Assembly: GCF_007990245.1 (NCBI RefSeq)
Contig: NZ_BJWG01000001.1
Coordinates: 310,001 to 374,000, forward strand
Direction of reading: 5' to 3'
Origin: Cellulomonas composti
GTDB lineage: Bacteria; Actinomycetota; Actinomycetes; Actinomycetales; Cellulomonadaceae
Length of the DNA stretch: 64,000 bases
Shown here: piece after piece, positions 45,222-55,648 of the stretch
Layout of the letters: each line of letters opens with the position of its first letter
Numbering within the stretch: position 1 is the first letter of the stretch
Translations under genes and position numbers: made by a program
The notes under the pieces: model-generated
Databases searched by the model: none
Told to the model about the DNA's origin: nothing
Seen by the model: the letters and a program-made list of their open reading frames with translations, nothing else

Positions 45222-46406
45222 TCAGCGAGCCGCGGCTGCCAGCGCCGCCGACCCGGTACCCGGGCGCACCTCGTCGGCCAGTCGCGTCAGGCCCTCCTCG
45301 AGCGCGGCCCGCGGGGCGGCCAGGCTCACGCGCACCATGCCGCCGGCCGCAGGCCCGAACGTCGCACCCGGCGCGACGGCCACGTGCCGGCGCACGAGCA
45401 GCTCACGCGCGAACCGGTCCGTGTCCTGCGTCCCGACGTCCACCATCAGGTAGAACGCACCGTCCGGCTCGACGAGACGCACGCCTCGCGAGCGCAGCAG
45501 CTTCACGGCCGCGTCGCGGCGGTCCCAGTAGGACTCGACCGCGTCGTGCACCCACTCCTGCGGTCCGGTGAGCGCCGCGAGGGCGGCGTGCTGGCCGATG
45601 GTCGACGGGCACGCCACGGTGGCCTCCGCGAGGCGCCCGAGGTGCTCGACGACACCCGCGTCGGGCACGACGACGTAGCCCGTGCGCCACCCGGTCATCG
45701 CGTACGTCTTGGACATCGTGTGGAAGGTCAGGACGCGGCCGTCGGTGTCGAACGTCGCGGCGGGCGTGTGCGGCACGCCGAACGTGATGGCCTCGTAGCA
45801 CTCGTCCGCCAGCACCCACAGGTCGTGGCGACGCGCGACGTCGACCAGCGCCTCGATCACCTCGGGCGGGTACACGGCCCCCGTCGGGTTGTTGGGCGAG
45901 CACACGACGATCGCGCGCGTGCGCGGCCCGATCGCCGCCTCGACCTCGCGCGGGTCTGGTACGAAGCCTGCGTCCGCACGGGTCGGGTAGGTGCCCGCGT
46001 GCACGGCGGCCGCGACCGCGGCCATCTCCCAGTTCGGGAACTTCGGGTCCGGCAGCAGCACCTCGTCGCCGGGTCCGAGCAGCGTCGCGAGCGACATGGC
46101 CAGACCGTGCATCGCGCCGTGCGTCACGACGACGTGCCCGGGGTCCACCGCGAGGCCGGTGCGGCGTGCGATCCGCGCCGCCGCGACCTCGCGCAGGTCG
46201 GCCCGCCCCTGGCTCGATGAGTATCCCGCCTCCCCGCGCGCCACCGCCGCGGCGACGGCGTCGACGACGTGCGCGGGCACCCGCGCGTCGGGCTCGCCGA
46301 TCTCCAGGTGGATCGCGTCGGGATCGTGCAGTGCCAGCTCCATCACGGCGCGGATGCCGGAACGCGGGATGTCGCGGACGGGAGAAGTCGGTGAGACTCG
46401 GGCCAT
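45222..46406 (-). CDS. Class I/II pyridoxal-phosphate aminotransferase
   Basis: Fold-type I aminotransferase of 394 residues. The PLP-binding Lys is in FHTMSKTYAMTGWRTGY, with VCSPNNPTGAVY and ADECYEAITF upstream and an Arg in GGMVRVSLA for substrate carboxylate. The specific amino acid is not evident; aspartate or kynurenine-type aminotransferases are candidates given the divergent kynureninase gene. ATG at 46406; the 120-bp gap to kynU must hold both promoters. Confidence 0.88.
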   Translation of the reverse strand: MARVSPTSPVRDIPRSGIRAVMELALHDPDAIHLEIGEPDARVPAHVVDAVAAAVARGEAGYSSSQGRADLREVAAARIARRTGLAVDPGHVVVTHGAMHGLAMSLATLLGPGDEVLLPDPKFPNWEMAAVAAAVHAGTYPTRADAGFVPDPREVEAAIGPRTRAIVVCSPNNPTGAVYPPEVIEALVDVARRHDLWVLADECYEAITFGVPHTPAATFDTDGRVLTFHTMSKTYAMTGWRTGYVVVPDAGVVEHLGRLAEATVACPSTIGQHAALAALTGPQEWVHDAVESYWDRRDAAVKLLRSRGVRLVEPDGAFYLMVDVGTQDTDRFARELLVRRHVAVAPGATFGPAAGGMVRVSLAAPRAALEEGLTRLADEVRPGTGSAALAAAAR

Positions 46407-46526
46407 CCCGCGACGCTATCGCGCCGAGGTGACGGGATGTTACTGGTCGGTACGCACGTTCTCCCGCCGCGCGGGTCCGTCGTCGGGCACGATGGACGGA
46501 CGTGCACGGGACCCGAGGAGCGGTGG

Positions 46527-47756
46527 ATGGACGAGCTCGACCGGACGGCCCGAGCGCTCGACGCCGAGCACGCGGCGACCGACCTGCGCGCGAGGTTCGA
46601 GCTCCCCCCGGACGTGGTGTACCTCGACGGCAACTCGCTCGGCCCGCTCGCGCGCGGGGTGGGCGATGCGGTCGCGCGCGTGGTCGAGCAGGAGTGGGGC
46701 CGCGGGCTCGTCGGGTCCTGGAACGACGCCGGCTGGTGGGAGGCGCCGCTGCGCGTCGGCGACCGGATCGGTCGGCTCGTCGGCGCCGCGCCCGGTCAGG
46801 TCGCCGTCGGCGACTCGACCTCGGTCCGGCTCTACCAGTCGCTGCACGCGGCCGCCGCGCTGCGCCCGGGCCGGCGGACCGTGCTCGCGGACCCCTCCTC
46901 CTTCCCCACCGACCTGTACGTCCTGGCGTCCGTCGCGCGGCAGGTCGGGTGGCAGATCGCGCTCCTGTCGCCCGACGACGTGCCCGCGCGCCTGAGCGGC
47001 TCCGACGACGTCGCGGCGGTCGTCCTGTCGCACGTCGACTACCGCACCGGCCGGCTCTGGGACCTGCCGGGCGTCACGGCCGCCGCGCACGCGGCCGGGG
47101 CGGTCACGGTCTGGGACCTGTGCCACTCCGCGGGAGCGGTGCCGGTCGACCTCGACGAGCACGGCGTCGACCTGGCCGTGGGCTGCACGTACAAGTACCT
47201 CAACGGCGGTCCCGGCGCGCCGGCGTTCGGCTACGTCGCGCACCGGCACCAGGACGCCTTCGCGAACGTGCTCGCGGGCTGGACCGGGCACGCCGACCCG
47301 TTCGCGATGAGCGGCACCTACGTGCCGGCGCCCGGCGTCGCGCGGGCTCGGGTCGGGACGCCGCCGATCCTGTCGCTCGCCGCGCTCGACGCCGCGCTCG
47401 TCGTGCTCGACGACGTCGACGTGCGCGCGGTGCGGCGACGGTCGTCGTCCCTGACGGCGTTCCTGCGGGCGTGCCTCGAGGCTCTCGTCCCGGGGACGCG
47501 GTTCGCGTCACCGGCCGACGACGATCGGCGCGGCTCGCAGGTCAGCGTGCGGCACGACGAGGCCTGGGGCATCGTGCGGGCGCTGGCGGCCCGCGGGGTC
47601 GTCGGCGACCACCGCCCCGGCATCGCCAGGCTCGGCGTCGGCGCGCCCTACCTGACCCACGCGGACATGCTCACCGCCGCGCGGACCTTCGAGGCCGTGC
47701 TCGCGGGTGGCGAGCATCGCGCCGCCGAGCACCGCGTGCGTCCGACGGTCACCTGA
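46527..47756 (+). CDS. kynU: Kynureninase
   Basis: PLP enzyme hydrolysing kynurenine to anthranilate and alanine; 409 residues from the ATG at 46527 with gaggag 6 nt upstream. PLP Lys in GCTYKYLNGGPGAPAF, Asp-His cofactor contacts in TVWDLCHSAGA, and the family opening VVYLDGNSLGPL. C-terminal LRLGV-like block appears as IARLGVGAPYLTHAD. No kynA (tryptophan dioxygenase) or kynB is in the window. Confidence 0.88.
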   Translation: MDELDRTARALDAEHAATDLRARFELPPDVVYLDGNSLGPLARGVGDAVARVVEQEWGRGLVGSWNDAGWWEAPLRVGDRIGRLVGAAPGQVAVGDSTSVRLYQSLHAAAALRPGRRTVLADPSSFPTDLYVLASVARQVGWQIALLSPDDVPARLSGSDDVAAVVLSHVDYRTGRLWDLPGVTAAAHAAGAVTVWDLCHSAGAVPVDLDEHGVDLAVGCTYKYLNGGPGAPAFGYVAHRHQDAFANVLAGWTGHADPFAMSGTYVPAPGVARARVGTPPILSLAALDAALVVLDDVDVRAVRRRSSSLTAFLRACLEALVPGTRFASPADDDRRGSQVSVRHDEAWGIVRALAARGVVGDHRPGIARLGVGAPYLTHADMLTAARTFEAVLAGGEHRAAEHRVRPTVT

Positions 47757-47781
47757 CCGCCTGACGCGTCCGGTCGACGCC

Positions 47782-47806
47782 GTGACGCCGCGGCGTCCGG
47801 CGTCAC
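47782..47806. terminator. Hairpin between convergent kynU and NUDIX gene
   Basis: 9-bp stem gtgacgccg (47782-47790) with cggcgtcac (47798-47806), 7-nt loop. It lies 26 bp after kynU and overlaps the final codons of the NUDIX gene, so it can serve both directions. Confidence 0.6.
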
Positions 47807-48384
47807 TCGCGCGCGAGCCCCAGGTGCCGCACGGCGCCGTCCCACCCGGGCAGCAGGTCGGCGACCAGCCCGACGAGGCCCTCCGGGAAGACCTCGATCT
47901 CGACGCCCGCGAGCTCGGGCAGCGACCACCACCGCAGCTCGTCGATGACGTCCTGCTCGAGCATGGTCCAGCCCGCGCGGTCCTCGCCGACGAACGACGC
48001 GGCCGCGACCCTGGCCAGGAAGATCTCCTCGTCCTGGCGGCAGTGCTCGAACGCGAAGTCGAAGATCGCGGACCGGGTCAGCACCGGGCCCAGCACGCCG
48101 TCGCGGTCCAGCTCGATGCCGGCCTCCTCGCGGACCTCACGGACCGCGGCGTCCAGGGCGCTCTCGCCCGTGTCGATCCCGCCGCCGATCGTGAACCACC
48201 ACGACCGTTCGGGCTGGTCGACGTCGTGGCCGCGGATGAGCAGCACACGGTCGTGCTCGTCGAGCAGGATGACGCGCGCGGCGCGGCGGAACAGCATCCC
48301 GTCCGCGCCGCGCCGCCACTCGTCCCCGAGGGCGTGCACAGGCCCGCCGCCCTCGTCGGACGTACGGGGGTGCTCCCCGGTCAC
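47803..48384 (-). CDS. NUDIX hydrolase
   Basis: A 193-residue NUDIX-family pyrophosphohydrolase. The box is complete: [23 protein letters not shown] with REVREE metal ligands near residues 82-87. Substrate (nucleotide sugar, dinucleotide or oxidised nucleotide) not predictable. GTG at 48384 overlaps the pdxS stop by 4 bp, so it is translated from the pdxS message. Confidence 0.88.
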   Translation of the reverse strand: MTGEHPRTSDEGGGPVHALGDEWRRGADGMLFRRAARVILLDEHDRVLLIRGHDVDQPERSWWFTIGGGIDTGESALDAAVREVREEAGIELDRDGVLGPVLTRSAIFDFAFEHCRQDEEIFLARVAAASFVGEDRAGWTMLEQDVIDELRWWSLPELAGVEIEVFPEGLVGLVADLLPGWDGAVRHLGLARE

Positions 48385-49307
48385 CAGCCCCGCTCGGCCA
48401 GCCGGTGCGGCACCGGCACGTCGTCGACGTTGATGCCGACCATCGCCTCGCCGAGCCCGCGTGACACGTTCGCGAGGACCTCGGGGTCGTCGTAGAAGGT
48501 CGTCGCCTTGACGATCGCGGCGGCGCGCTCGGCCGGGTTGCCCGACTTGAAGATGCCCGAGCCGACGAACACGCCCTCGGCACCGAGCTGCATCATCATC
48601 GCCGCGTCCGCGGGCGTCGCGATGCCACCGGCCGTGAACAGCACGACGGGGAGCTTGCCGGCCTCGGCGACCTCCTTGACCAGGTCGTACGGCGCCTGCA
48701 GCTCCTTTGCCGCGAGGTACAGCTCGTCCTCCGGGAGGGACTGGAGCCGGCGGATCTCGTCGCGCAGCGTGCGCATGTGCGTGGTCGCGTTCGAGACGTC
48801 GCCCGTGCCGGCCTCACCCTTGGAGCGGATCATCGCGGCACCCTCGGTGATGCGCCGCAGCGCCTCGCCCAGGTTCGTCGCACCGCACACGAACGGCACG
48901 GTGAAGGCCCACTTGTCGATGTGGTGCGCGTAGTCCGCGGGCGTGAGCACCTCGGACTCGTCGACGTAGTCGACGCCGAGCGCCTGCAGCACCTGCGCCT
49001 CGACGAAGTGGCCGATGCGCGCCTTGGCCATCACGGGGATCGAGACGGCCTCGATGATGCCGTCGATCAGGTCGGGGTCGCTCATGCGTGCGACGCCGCC
49101 CTGCGCGCGGATGTCGGCGGGGACGCGCTCGAGGGCCATGACGGCCACGGCGCCCGCGTCCTCCGCGATCTTGGCCTGCTCGGCCGTGACGACGTCCATG
49201 ATGACGCCGCCCTTGAGCATCTCGGCCATGCCGCGCTTCACACGCGCGGTCCCGATGACGCCGGCGGCGTCGCTCGTCGCGGTGGGCTGGCTGTTCTCGC
49301 TGGTCAC
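48381..49307 (-). CDS. pdxS: Pyridoxal 5'-phosphate synthase subunit PdxS
   Basis: TIM-barrel synthase making PLP from ribose 5-phosphate, glyceraldehyde 3-phosphate and ammonia; 308 residues. [21 protein letters not shown] opens the barrel; [16 protein letters not shown] carries an active-site Lys, and [13 protein letters not shown] the phosphate site. The GTG at 49307 follows gagg. Works with pdxT at 44560-45165, so the two subunits are encoded in separate transcripts here. Confidence 0.96.
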   Translation of the reverse strand: MTSENSQPTATSDAAGVIGTARVKRGMAEMLKGGVIMDVVTAEQAKIAEDAGAVAVMALERVPADIRAQGGVARMSDPDLIDGIIEAVSIPVMAKARIGHFVEAQVLQALGVDYVDESEVLTPADYAHHIDKWAFTVPFVCGATNLGEALRRITEGAAMIRSKGEAGTGDVSNATTHMRTLRDEIRRLQSLPEDELYLAAKELQAPYDLVKEVAEAGKLPVVLFTAGGIATPADAAMMMQLGAEGVFVGSGIFKSGNPAERAAAIVKATTFYDDPEVLANVSRGLGEAMVGINVDDVPVPHRLAERGW

Positions 49308-49411
49308 GTCGAGCCTCGCAGATCGTGGTGCGGATGGGTGGGGTCCGGCCACGGTGCGCGGCCCGGACCGGGTCATCGTAGACCGCGCGGCGGGCGGTCC
49401 TCGGTGACGTC

Positions 49412-50113
49412 TCAGGCCCGCACGCCGGGCCGGCCGAGCGCCTCGGGCCACTCGTCGTCGAGCTCGAGCGTGCGCGGTTCGGGTGCGTGCCCGGCGAGCC
49501 GCAGCATGCGCACCATCGGCTTGCGCCGGACGCGCTGCGTCTGCAGCACGGCCTCGTTGTGGAACCGCCGCGCGAGCTGCACGCGGTACCAGGACGCGCC
49601 GAGGTCGTCGAGCAGCTCCTCGCCGACCGGGTCCTCGCGCAGCTCCGCGATCTCGTCGACGTCGTCGAGGACGGCCCGCAGGGTCGCCGAGAGCTCGCTC
49701 TCGGCCGCGCTGCGGGACTCGGCGGCACGGACCGCGGCCCGTGCGGCGTCCGCGCCGGGCCCGACGAGCTGCGGTGCGGACAGTGCGCGCTCACGCGGGT
49801 CGCGTGGGTCGGCCAGGAGCAGGACGAGCAGGTCGTCGGGCATGTCGCGCGGCAGCTCGGTGCCCGCACCGCCCGAGGCCAGCGCGGTCCAGGCCGCCTC
49901 CCCGACGAGCACCGAGCTCACGGGGTCGAGCTGACCGGACGTCGCGAGTGCCGCGGCCGCGGTCGCGCGGTGCACGAGCTGGCTGTCGACGACGCTGCGC
50001 GACGCGCCCACCTTGCGGTGCAGCCGGTCGAGCCGCGAGGCGACGAGCCAGAGCCACCACGTCGCGAGCCCGACCACGGCTGCGACGACGACCGCGATCT
50101 CGGACCAGGTCAT
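49412..50113 (-). CDS. Membrane-anchored conserved protein, LemA-like layout
   Basis: A 233-residue protein with one N-terminal helix ([22 protein letters not shown], about 5-26) and a cytoplasmic helical domain ([20 protein letters not shown]) reminiscent of LemA, interrupted by an acidic segment. It ends the thrS-HIT-pgsA-patA-pimA chain, overlapping the pimA stop by 4 bp (ATGA). Function unknown; the operon suggests a link with envelope lipid synthesis. Confidence 0.75.
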   Translation of the reverse strand: MTWSEIAVVVAAVVGLATWWLWLVASRLDRLHRKVGASRSVVDSQLVHRATAAAALATSGQLDPVSSVLVGEAAWTALASGGAGTELPRDMPDDLLVLLLADPRDPRERALSAPQLVGPGADAARAAVRAAESRSAAESELSATLRAVLDDVDEIAELREDPVGEELLDDLGASWYRVQLARRFHNEAVLQTQRVRRKPMVRMLRLAGHAPEPRTLELDDEWPEALGRPGVRA

Positions 50114-51330
50114 CGGCTCTCCCCCGCACGCCGACGCAGCTCGAACAGACGTGCCCCGCGCAGCGACGAGGGGTCCTCGCCGACCGGTGCGTGCCTGCCG
50201 GCGACGGCCATCTCGTAGACCGCGAGCACCTGGTCGGTCACCGCCGACCAGTCGTACTGCCGCACCACGTCCGACGCATGGCGCACCATCGCCGCGCGGC
50301 GCTCCGGGTCGCGCAGCAGCGCCACCAGCGTCCGGGCGAGGTCGGCCTCGTCCCCGGTGCGGAACAGCGCGCCCGCCGCGCCGTCGTCGAGCACGCGGGA
50401 GAACGCGCCGAGGTCGCTCGCCACGACGGCGGCGCCCGCGCTCATCGCCTCGACGAGCACGATGCCGAAGCTCTCGCCGCCGGTCTGCGGCGCGATGTAG
50501 GCGTCGACCGACGAGAGCAGCCGCGCCTTGTCGTCGTCGGACAGCCCACCCAGGAACTCGACGGACCCGGCGCGCTCGCCCAGGAGCTCGCGTGCGTCGT
50601 CCGGTCCGGTCTCACCGCGTCCCGCGATCAGGAAGCGCGTCCCGGGGATCGCATCGAGCACCGCGGGCACGGCCGCCAGGAGCACCTGCAGGCCCTTGCG
50701 CGGCTCGTCGAGACGTCCGAGGAACGCGACCGTCGGGGCGTTCGGCGTCCCCGTCCAGCGCTCGTCGGGCTGCGCGTCGGCGAACGTGTCGACATAGACG
50801 CCGTTCGGGATCACGACCGCGTCGCCACCCAGGTGGTCGACGAGCGTGCGGCGCGCATCCTCGGAGACCGCGATGCGCGCGGAGATCTTCTCGAGCGACT
50901 GCCTCACGAGCGGGTAGGCGACCTGCAGCGAGCGGGACCGCTCGAACGCCGTGTGGAACGTCGCGACGACCGGGCCGTCCGCGATCCACAGCGCGAGTGC
51001 CGACGGGCTCGGGGTGACCGGTTCGTGCACGTGGACGACGTCGAACGCGCCGGAGGCGACCCACTTGCGGGTCCGCGCCGCGGTCACGGGTCCGAACGTG
51101 AGGCGCGCGACCGCGCCGTTGTACCGGACCGGCACGGCCCGGCCCGCCGACGTCAGGTACTCCGGCACAGGAGTGTCGTCGTCGGCCGGGGCCAGGACCG
51201 AGACCACGTGCCCGCGAGCGAGCAGCTCCGCGGCGAGGTCGCGAACGTGGAACTGCACCCCGCCGGGCACGTCGAACGAGTACGGGCACACGATCCCGAC
51301 GCGCAGCGGCCGGTTCGCGACGGTGCTCAT
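50110..51330 (-). CDS. pimA: Phosphatidylinositol alpha-mannosyltransferase PimA
   Basis: GT-B (GT4) glycosyltransferase of 406 residues adding the first mannose to phosphatidylinositol. VGIVCPYSFDVPGGVQFHVRDLA carries the membrane/acceptor-site Gly-rich loop, VHVHEPVTPS the His region, FLGRLDEPRKGLQVLL and the C-terminal nucleotide site SFGIVLVEAMSAG complete the fold. The setting beside PIP synthase and PatA supports the assignment. ATG at 51330 overlaps the patA stop (ATGA). Confidence 0.92.
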   Translation of the reverse strand: MSTVANRPLRVGIVCPYSFDVPGGVQFHVRDLAAELLARGHVVSVLAPADDDTPVPEYLTSAGRAVPVRYNGAVARLTFGPVTAARTRKWVASGAFDVVHVHEPVTPSPSALALWIADGPVVATFHTAFERSRSLQVAYPLVRQSLEKISARIAVSEDARRTLVDHLGGDAVVIPNGVYVDTFADAQPDERWTGTPNAPTVAFLGRLDEPRKGLQVLLAAVPAVLDAIPGTRFLIAGRGETGPDDARELLGERAGSVEFLGGLSDDDKARLLSSVDAYIAPQTGGESFGIVLVEAMSAGAAVVASDLGAFSRVLDDGAAGALFRTGDEADLARTLVALLRDPERRAAMVRHASDVVRQYDWSAVTDQVLAVYEMAVAGRHAPVGEDPSSLRGARLFELRRRAGESR

Positions 51331-52352
51331 GCGCCCCTCACGTCCTCGTCACCGACAGTGGCGTCGACAGTGGCGTCGGCAGGGGCCTCGGCAGGGGCTT
51401 CGGCCGTGGCTGCCGCGCGCAGCGCGGCGTCACGCGCGCGGTCGAGGTCGTCGACGAACACCCGCTGCAGCATGTGCCAGTCCTGCGGCCGCGCGTGGAT
51501 CGCCTCTGCGAGGACGTCGAGCCAGGCCTGCGTGATCGCACGCACGCGGTCGGCGCGCGGCACGTCGTCCGCCACCTCGGGCACCGGGATGAAGTCGATC
51601 CGGATCCCCCACGGCGAGCCGGCGGCGCGCCGACGCGCCCCATGGAGCCGCTCGTAGGTGATCGCGGTCGCGAACAGGGGTGCTCCCGTGCTCACCGCAA
51701 GAGCGGCCGGCCCCGCAGCGACCCGCGCTCGGTGCCCGAACAGGTCCACCTCGACGCCGCGTGCCGTCAGGTCGCGATCGGCCAGCAGCGGCAGCAGGCC
51801 CGGACCGCTGCGCGCGACGCGCACGAGGTCCCGGAACACGTCGCCGTCGCCGAGCGCGAGGATGCGTAGACCCAGCCCCTCGCGCAGCCGCAGGAAGTCC
51901 TGGAAGACCTCCTCCGGCTCGAGGCGCTCGGCGACCGTCGTGACGGGCGCGATGTGGCGCGTCGCCCAGGCGCCCGCGAGGTCCCAGTTGCCCATGTGCC
52001 CGAGCGCGAGCAGCGCGGTCCGGCCGGCGTCGGTGTGGACGCGCAGTGCCTCGAGACCCGTCGCCCGCACACGCGCGTCGATCTGCGCCTCGGTCAGCGA
52101 CCCGAGCGTGAAGGTCTCGCCGAAGTACCGCACGTAGGACCGCATGCCGGCGCGGCTCAGGCGGCGCACGTCGCCGCGCGAGAGCTCGGGGCGCACGCGC
52201 GCGAGGTTCACCTCGAGGCGTCGCACGCCGGTGCCATGCAGGAGCCACGCGGCGTCCGCACCGACGTTGCACAGGCCCCGGACGAACGCGCCCGGCAGCC
52301 GCGGCGCGACCCGCCAGGCCAGCCCGTACAGGCGACCGGCATCGAGGCTCAC
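51327..52352 (-). CDS. patA: Phosphatidylinositol mannoside acyltransferase PatA
   Basis: Lauroyl-acyltransferase-like enzyme of 341 residues that acylates phosphatidylinositol mannosides at the membrane. The catalytic HX4D motif is HMGNWD, followed by LLADRDLTARGVEVDLFGH. The GTG at 52352 overlaps the pgsA stop (GTGA), selecting this start over the much longer open frame. The last ~35 residues are an Ala/Pro/Asp-rich tail with TVDATV-type repeats. Confidence 0.9.
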   Translation of the reverse strand: MSLDAGRLYGLAWRVAPRLPGAFVRGLCNVGADAAWLLHGTGVRRLEVNLARVRPELSRGDVRRLSRAGMRSYVRYFGETFTLGSLTEAQIDARVRATGLEALRVHTDAGRTALLALGHMGNWDLAGAWATRHIAPVTTVAERLEPEEVFQDFLRLREGLGLRILALGDGDVFRDLVRVARSGPGLLPLLADRDLTARGVEVDLFGHRARVAAGPAALAVSTGAPLFATAITYERLHGARRRAAGSPWGIRIDFIPVPEVADDVPRADRVRAITQAWLDVLAEAIHARPQDWHMLQRVFVDDLDRARDAALRAAATAEAPAEAPADATVDATVGDEDVRGA

Positions 52353-52963
52353 GAGGTCCGCTCCAGCTCCCTGGCCTGGCGCCGCACCGTGGCCATCCGC
52401 TGCCCGACCGTCACGATCGACGCGAGCGCGAGCACGACGAGCACGACCGTGAGCACCGTCACCGGCAACCCGAACGCGACGAGGGCGGTCGCGACGAGCA
52501 CGAGCACGAGCCGGTCCGCGCGTTCGGCGATCCCGACGGCCGCGGTCATCCCGAGGCCCTCCGCGCGGGCGCGGGCGTACGGCACGAACGAGCCGATCGC
52601 GAGGCACGCGAGCGCCAGGGTGCCGGTCAGGTGGTCGTCGCCCTCGCCGTAGAACCAGAGCACCAGTCCGGCGAAGATCGCGGCGTCGGAGAAGCGGTCG
52701 AGCGTCGAGTCGAGGAACGCGCCCCAGGGCCCGCTGCGGCCCGCCGTCCGCGCCATCACGCCGTCGAGCGAGTCCGTGAGCACGAAGAACGAGATGACCA
52801 ACGTCCCGAGCAACAGGTGGCCCGTCGGGAACGCCCACAGTGCGGTGACGACGACGACGAGCGTGCCCGTGATCGTCACGGCGTCGGGCGAGACCCCCAG
52901 TCGCAGCAGAAGCTTGGCCACCGGAGTGAAGATCCGGGTCATCAGGCCGCGCAGTCGGTTCAC
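52349..52963 (-). CDS. pgsA: Phosphatidylinositol phosphate synthase (CDP-alcohol phosphatidyltransferase)
   Basis: Integral membrane enzyme of 204 residues joining CDP-diacylglycerol and inositol 1-phosphate. The CDP-alcohol signature is complete: DSLDGVMARTAGRSGPWG then AFLDSTLDRFSD (DGxxARx8GxxxDxxxD). Six hydrophobic segments. Neighbours PatA and PimA use its product, favouring inositol-phosphate over glycerophosphate as substrate. GTG at 52963 overlaps the HIT gene stop (GTGA). Confidence 0.9.
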   Translation of the reverse strand: MNRLRGLMTRIFTPVAKLLLRLGVSPDAVTITGTLVVVVTALWAFPTGHLLLGTLVISFFVLTDSLDGVMARTAGRSGPWGAFLDSTLDRFSDAAIFAGLVLWFYGEGDDHLTGTLALACLAIGSFVPYARARAEGLGMTAAVGIAERADRLVLVLVATALVAFGLPVTVLTVVLVVLALASIVTVGQRMATVRRQARELERTS

Positions 52964-53601
52964 GGAGCGATCATCCCCCCGTCGTCGGGTCCGGTGGGCC
53001 AACCGGCGGCGAGCCGAGCCCGCGTGTCCGCCAGGAGCTCGGGCAGCGCGCGCGTGCGTGCGATCACGGGCAGGAAGTTCGCGTCGCCGTTCCAGCGCGG
53101 CACGACGTGCTGGTGCAGGTGCGCGGCGATCCCGGCACCCGCGACGTCGCCCTGGTTCATGCCGAGGTTGAACCCGTGCGGGTGCGACACCTCGCGCAGC
53201 ACGCGCATCGCCGTGCGCGTGAGGGTCGCGACCTCCGCGACCTCCTCGTCGGTCAGGTCCGTGTAGTCCGCGACGTGCCGGTAGGGGCACACCAGCAGGT
53301 GGCCCGAGTTGTACGGGTAGAGATTGAGCGCGACGAACGCGACGCCGCCGCGCGCGACGACGAGCCCCTCCTCGTCGGGAAGCGACGGGATGCGGCAGAA
53401 CGGGCAGCCGGGTCCGGCCGCGTCGTCCGAGGGCTTGTTCTCGCCCTCGATGTACACCATCCGGTGCGGGGTCCACAGCCGCTGCAGCCCGTCGGGCTCG
53501 CCGACGAGCAGGCGCGCGTCGACCAGCTCGGGGCCCGCATCGGGCACGGCGGTCTCGTCGGGCACGGCTGTCTCGTCGGGCACGGCTGTCGCGTCGGGCA
53601 C
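52960..53601 (-). CDS. HIT-family hydrolase/AP4A phosphorylase-like
   Basis: A 213-residue histidine-triad protein: HLHQHVVPRW is the active site, with CPFCRIPS (zinc-like CxxC) and YPYNSGHLLVCPYRH. The N-terminus contains the triplicated AVPDET/AVPDAG unit, and each repeat carries its own GTG codon, so the true start could be any of them. Begins 3 bp after thrS. Nucleotide substrates are likely (family knowledge). Confidence 0.9.
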   Translation of the reverse strand: MPDATAVPDETAVPDETAVPDAGPELVDARLLVGEPDGLQRLWTPHRMVYIEGENKPSDDAAGPGCPFCRIPSLPDEEGLVVARGGVAFVALNLYPYNSGHLLVCPYRHVADYTDLTDEEVAEVATLTRTAMRVLREVSHPHGFNLGMNQGDVAGAGIAAHLHQHVVPRWNGDANFLPVIARTRALPELLADTRARLAAGWPTGPDDGGMIAP

Positions 53602-53604
53602 GGC

Positions 53605-55620
53605 TCAGACCTGCGCGTGCTCGCGGACCGCGGCGACGATCCGCTCGACCGCCTCGGCGACCGGCACGCCATTGTCCTGGCGCCCGTCGCGGTACCGGAA
53701 CGACACCGCACCCGCGTCGGCGTCCTCGCCGCCGGCGATGAGCACGAACGGCACCTTCTGGGTGCTCGCGTTGCGGATCTTCTTGGCGAACCGGTCGTCG
53801 GAGCGGTCCACCTCGGCACGGATGCCCTGTGCCCGCAGCTGGGCGACGACATCGTCGAGATACGGCTCGAACGGCTCGGCGACCGGGACCGCGAGCACCT
53901 GCACGGGCGCGAGCCACGCCGGGAAGGCGCCCGCATAGTGCTCGGTGAGCACCGCGAAGAACCGCTCGATCGAGCCGAACAGCGCGCGGTGGATCATCAC
54001 GGGCCGCTGTCGCGAGCCGTCGGAGGCGGTGTACTCGAGCTCGAACAGCTCGGGCAGGTTGAAGTCGAGCTGGATCGTCGACATCTGCCAGGTACGGCCG
54101 ATCGCGTCCTTGGCCTGCACCGAGATCTTCGGGCCGTAGAACGCGGCGCCGCCCGGGTCGGGAACCAGGTCGAGGCCGGACTCCGTCGCCACCTGGCGCA
54201 GCGTCTCGGTCGCCTCCTCCCAGATCGCGTCGTCGCCGACGGACTTGTCCGGGTTCTTCGTCGAGAGCTCGAGGTAGAAGTCGTCGAGTCCGTAGTCCTT
54301 GAGCAGCTCCAGGACGAAGGTGAGCAGGCTCGCCAGCTCGTCCTTCATCTGGTCCTTGGTGCAGTAGATGTGCGCGTCGTCCTGCGTGAACCCGCGCGCG
54401 CGGGTCATCCCGTGCACCACGCCGGACTTCTCGTACCGGTACACCGTGCCGAACTCGAACAGCCGCAACGGCAGCTCGCGGTAGGAGCGCCCGCGCGAGC
54501 GGTAGATGAGGTTGTGCATCGGGCAGTTCATCGGCTTGAGGTAGTAGTTCTGCCCCTGCCGCTTGATGTTGCCCTGCTCGTCGCGCTCCTCGTCGAGCTG
54601 CATCGGGGGGTACATGCCGTCCGCGTACCAGCTCAGGTGCTGGCTGATCTGGTAGAGCCGCTCCTTGGTGATGTGCGGGGTGTTGACGAAGTCGTAGCCG
54701 GCCTGCACGTGGCGCTTGCGGCTGTACTCCTCCATCTCCATGCGCACGATCCCGCCCTTGGGGTGGAACACGGCCAGGCCCGAGCCGATCTCGTCGGGGA
54801 ACGAGAACAGGTCCAGCTCGCTGCCCAGGCGGCGGTGGTCGCGGCGCTCGGCCTCGGCGACGCGCTCGAGGTACGCCTTGAGCTCGTCCTTGGTCGGCCA
54901 CGCGGTGCCGTAGACGCGCTGGAGCTGCGGGTTCTTCTCGCTGCCGCGCCAGTAGGCCGCCGCGGAGCGGGTGAGCTGGAAGCCGTTGCCGATCAGGCGG
55001 GTGCTGGGCAGGTGCGGGCCACGGCACAGGTCCTGCCAGACCACGGCCTCACTCTCGCGGCCCGCGCCGCGCACGTTCTGGTACATCGACAGGCCGCCGA
55101 GTCCGACCTCGACGCTCGCGCCGTCCGTCGAGCCCGCGTCGCCCTTGAGGCCGACGAGCTCGAGCTTGTACGGCTCGGCCGCCAGGATCTCGCGCGCCTG
55201 CGCCTCCGTGACGTCCCACCGGCGGAAGGTCTGGCCCTCCTTGACGATGCGGCCCATCACCTTCTCGAGCGCGCGCAGGTCGTCCGGGGTGAACGGGGTC
55301 TCGACGTCGAAGTCGTAGTAGAAGCCGTCGGTGATGGGCGGGCCGATGCCGAGCCGCGCCTGCGGGTTCAGCTCCTGCACCGCCTGCGCGAGCACGTGGG
55401 CCGCGCTGTGGCGCAGGACCGCGAGCCCGTCCGGCTCGTGGATGCTGACGGGCTCGACGACGGCGGCGTCGGCCGGGATCTCGAGGTGCAGGTCCCGCAG
55501 CTCACCGTCCACGCGGACGACGACGACGTCGCGGCGGTCACCGAACAGGTCGGTGCCCGTCGTGCCCGGCTCCACCGTGGTCGCGGTTCCGTCGACGGTG
55601 AGGGCGATGAGCTCGGGCAC
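53605..55620 (-). CDS. thrS: Threonyl-tRNA synthetase
   Basis: Class II synthetase of 671 residues: TGS domain (1-65), editing domain with [11 protein letters not shown] (HxxxH), catalytic core with [15 protein letters not shown] and [22 protein letters not shown], and the anticodon domain from about 560. An insert of about 35 residues ([20 protein letters not shown]) enlarges the editing domain, which I associate with actinobacterial ThrRS. GTG at 55620 with ggaagg about 8 nt upstream. Confidence 0.96.
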   Translation of the reverse strand: MPELIALTVDGTATTVEPGTTGTDLFGDRRDVVVVRVDGELRDLHLEIPADAAVVEPVSIHEPDGLAVLRHSAAHVLAQAVQELNPQARLGIGPPITDGFYYDFDVETPFTPDDLRALEKVMGRIVKEGQTFRRWDVTEAQAREILAAEPYKLELVGLKGDAGSTDGASVEVGLGGLSMYQNVRGAGRESEAVVWQDLCRGPHLPSTRLIGNGFQLTRSAAAYWRGSEKNPQLQRVYGTAWPTKDELKAYLERVAEAERRDHRRLGSELDLFSFPDEIGSGLAVFHPKGGIVRMEMEEYSRKRHVQAGYDFVNTPHITKERLYQISQHLSWYADGMYPPMQLDEERDEQGNIKRQGQNYYLKPMNCPMHNLIYRSRGRSYRELPLRLFEFGTVYRYEKSGVVHGMTRARGFTQDDAHIYCTKDQMKDELASLLTFVLELLKDYGLDDFYLELSTKNPDKSVGDDAIWEEATETLRQVATESGLDLVPDPGGAAFYGPKISVQAKDAIGRTWQMSTIQLDFNLPELFELEYTASDGSRQRPVMIHRALFGSIERFFAVLTEHYAGAFPAWLAPVQVLAVPVAEPFEPYLDDVVAQLRAQGIRAEVDRSDDRFAKKIRNASTQKVPFVLIAGGEDADAGAVSFRYRDGRQDNGVPVAEAVERIVAAVREHAQV

Positions 55621-55648
55621 GGGGAGGACCTTCCGGCGTCGTGGAGGC

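Noticed and set aside
46527-47756. Cysteine desulfurase/NifS as an alternative for the PLP gene
   Set aside because: The opening VVYLDGNSLGPL and the TYKYLNGGPGAP lysine region fit kynureninase better, and there is no desulfurase cysteine loop.
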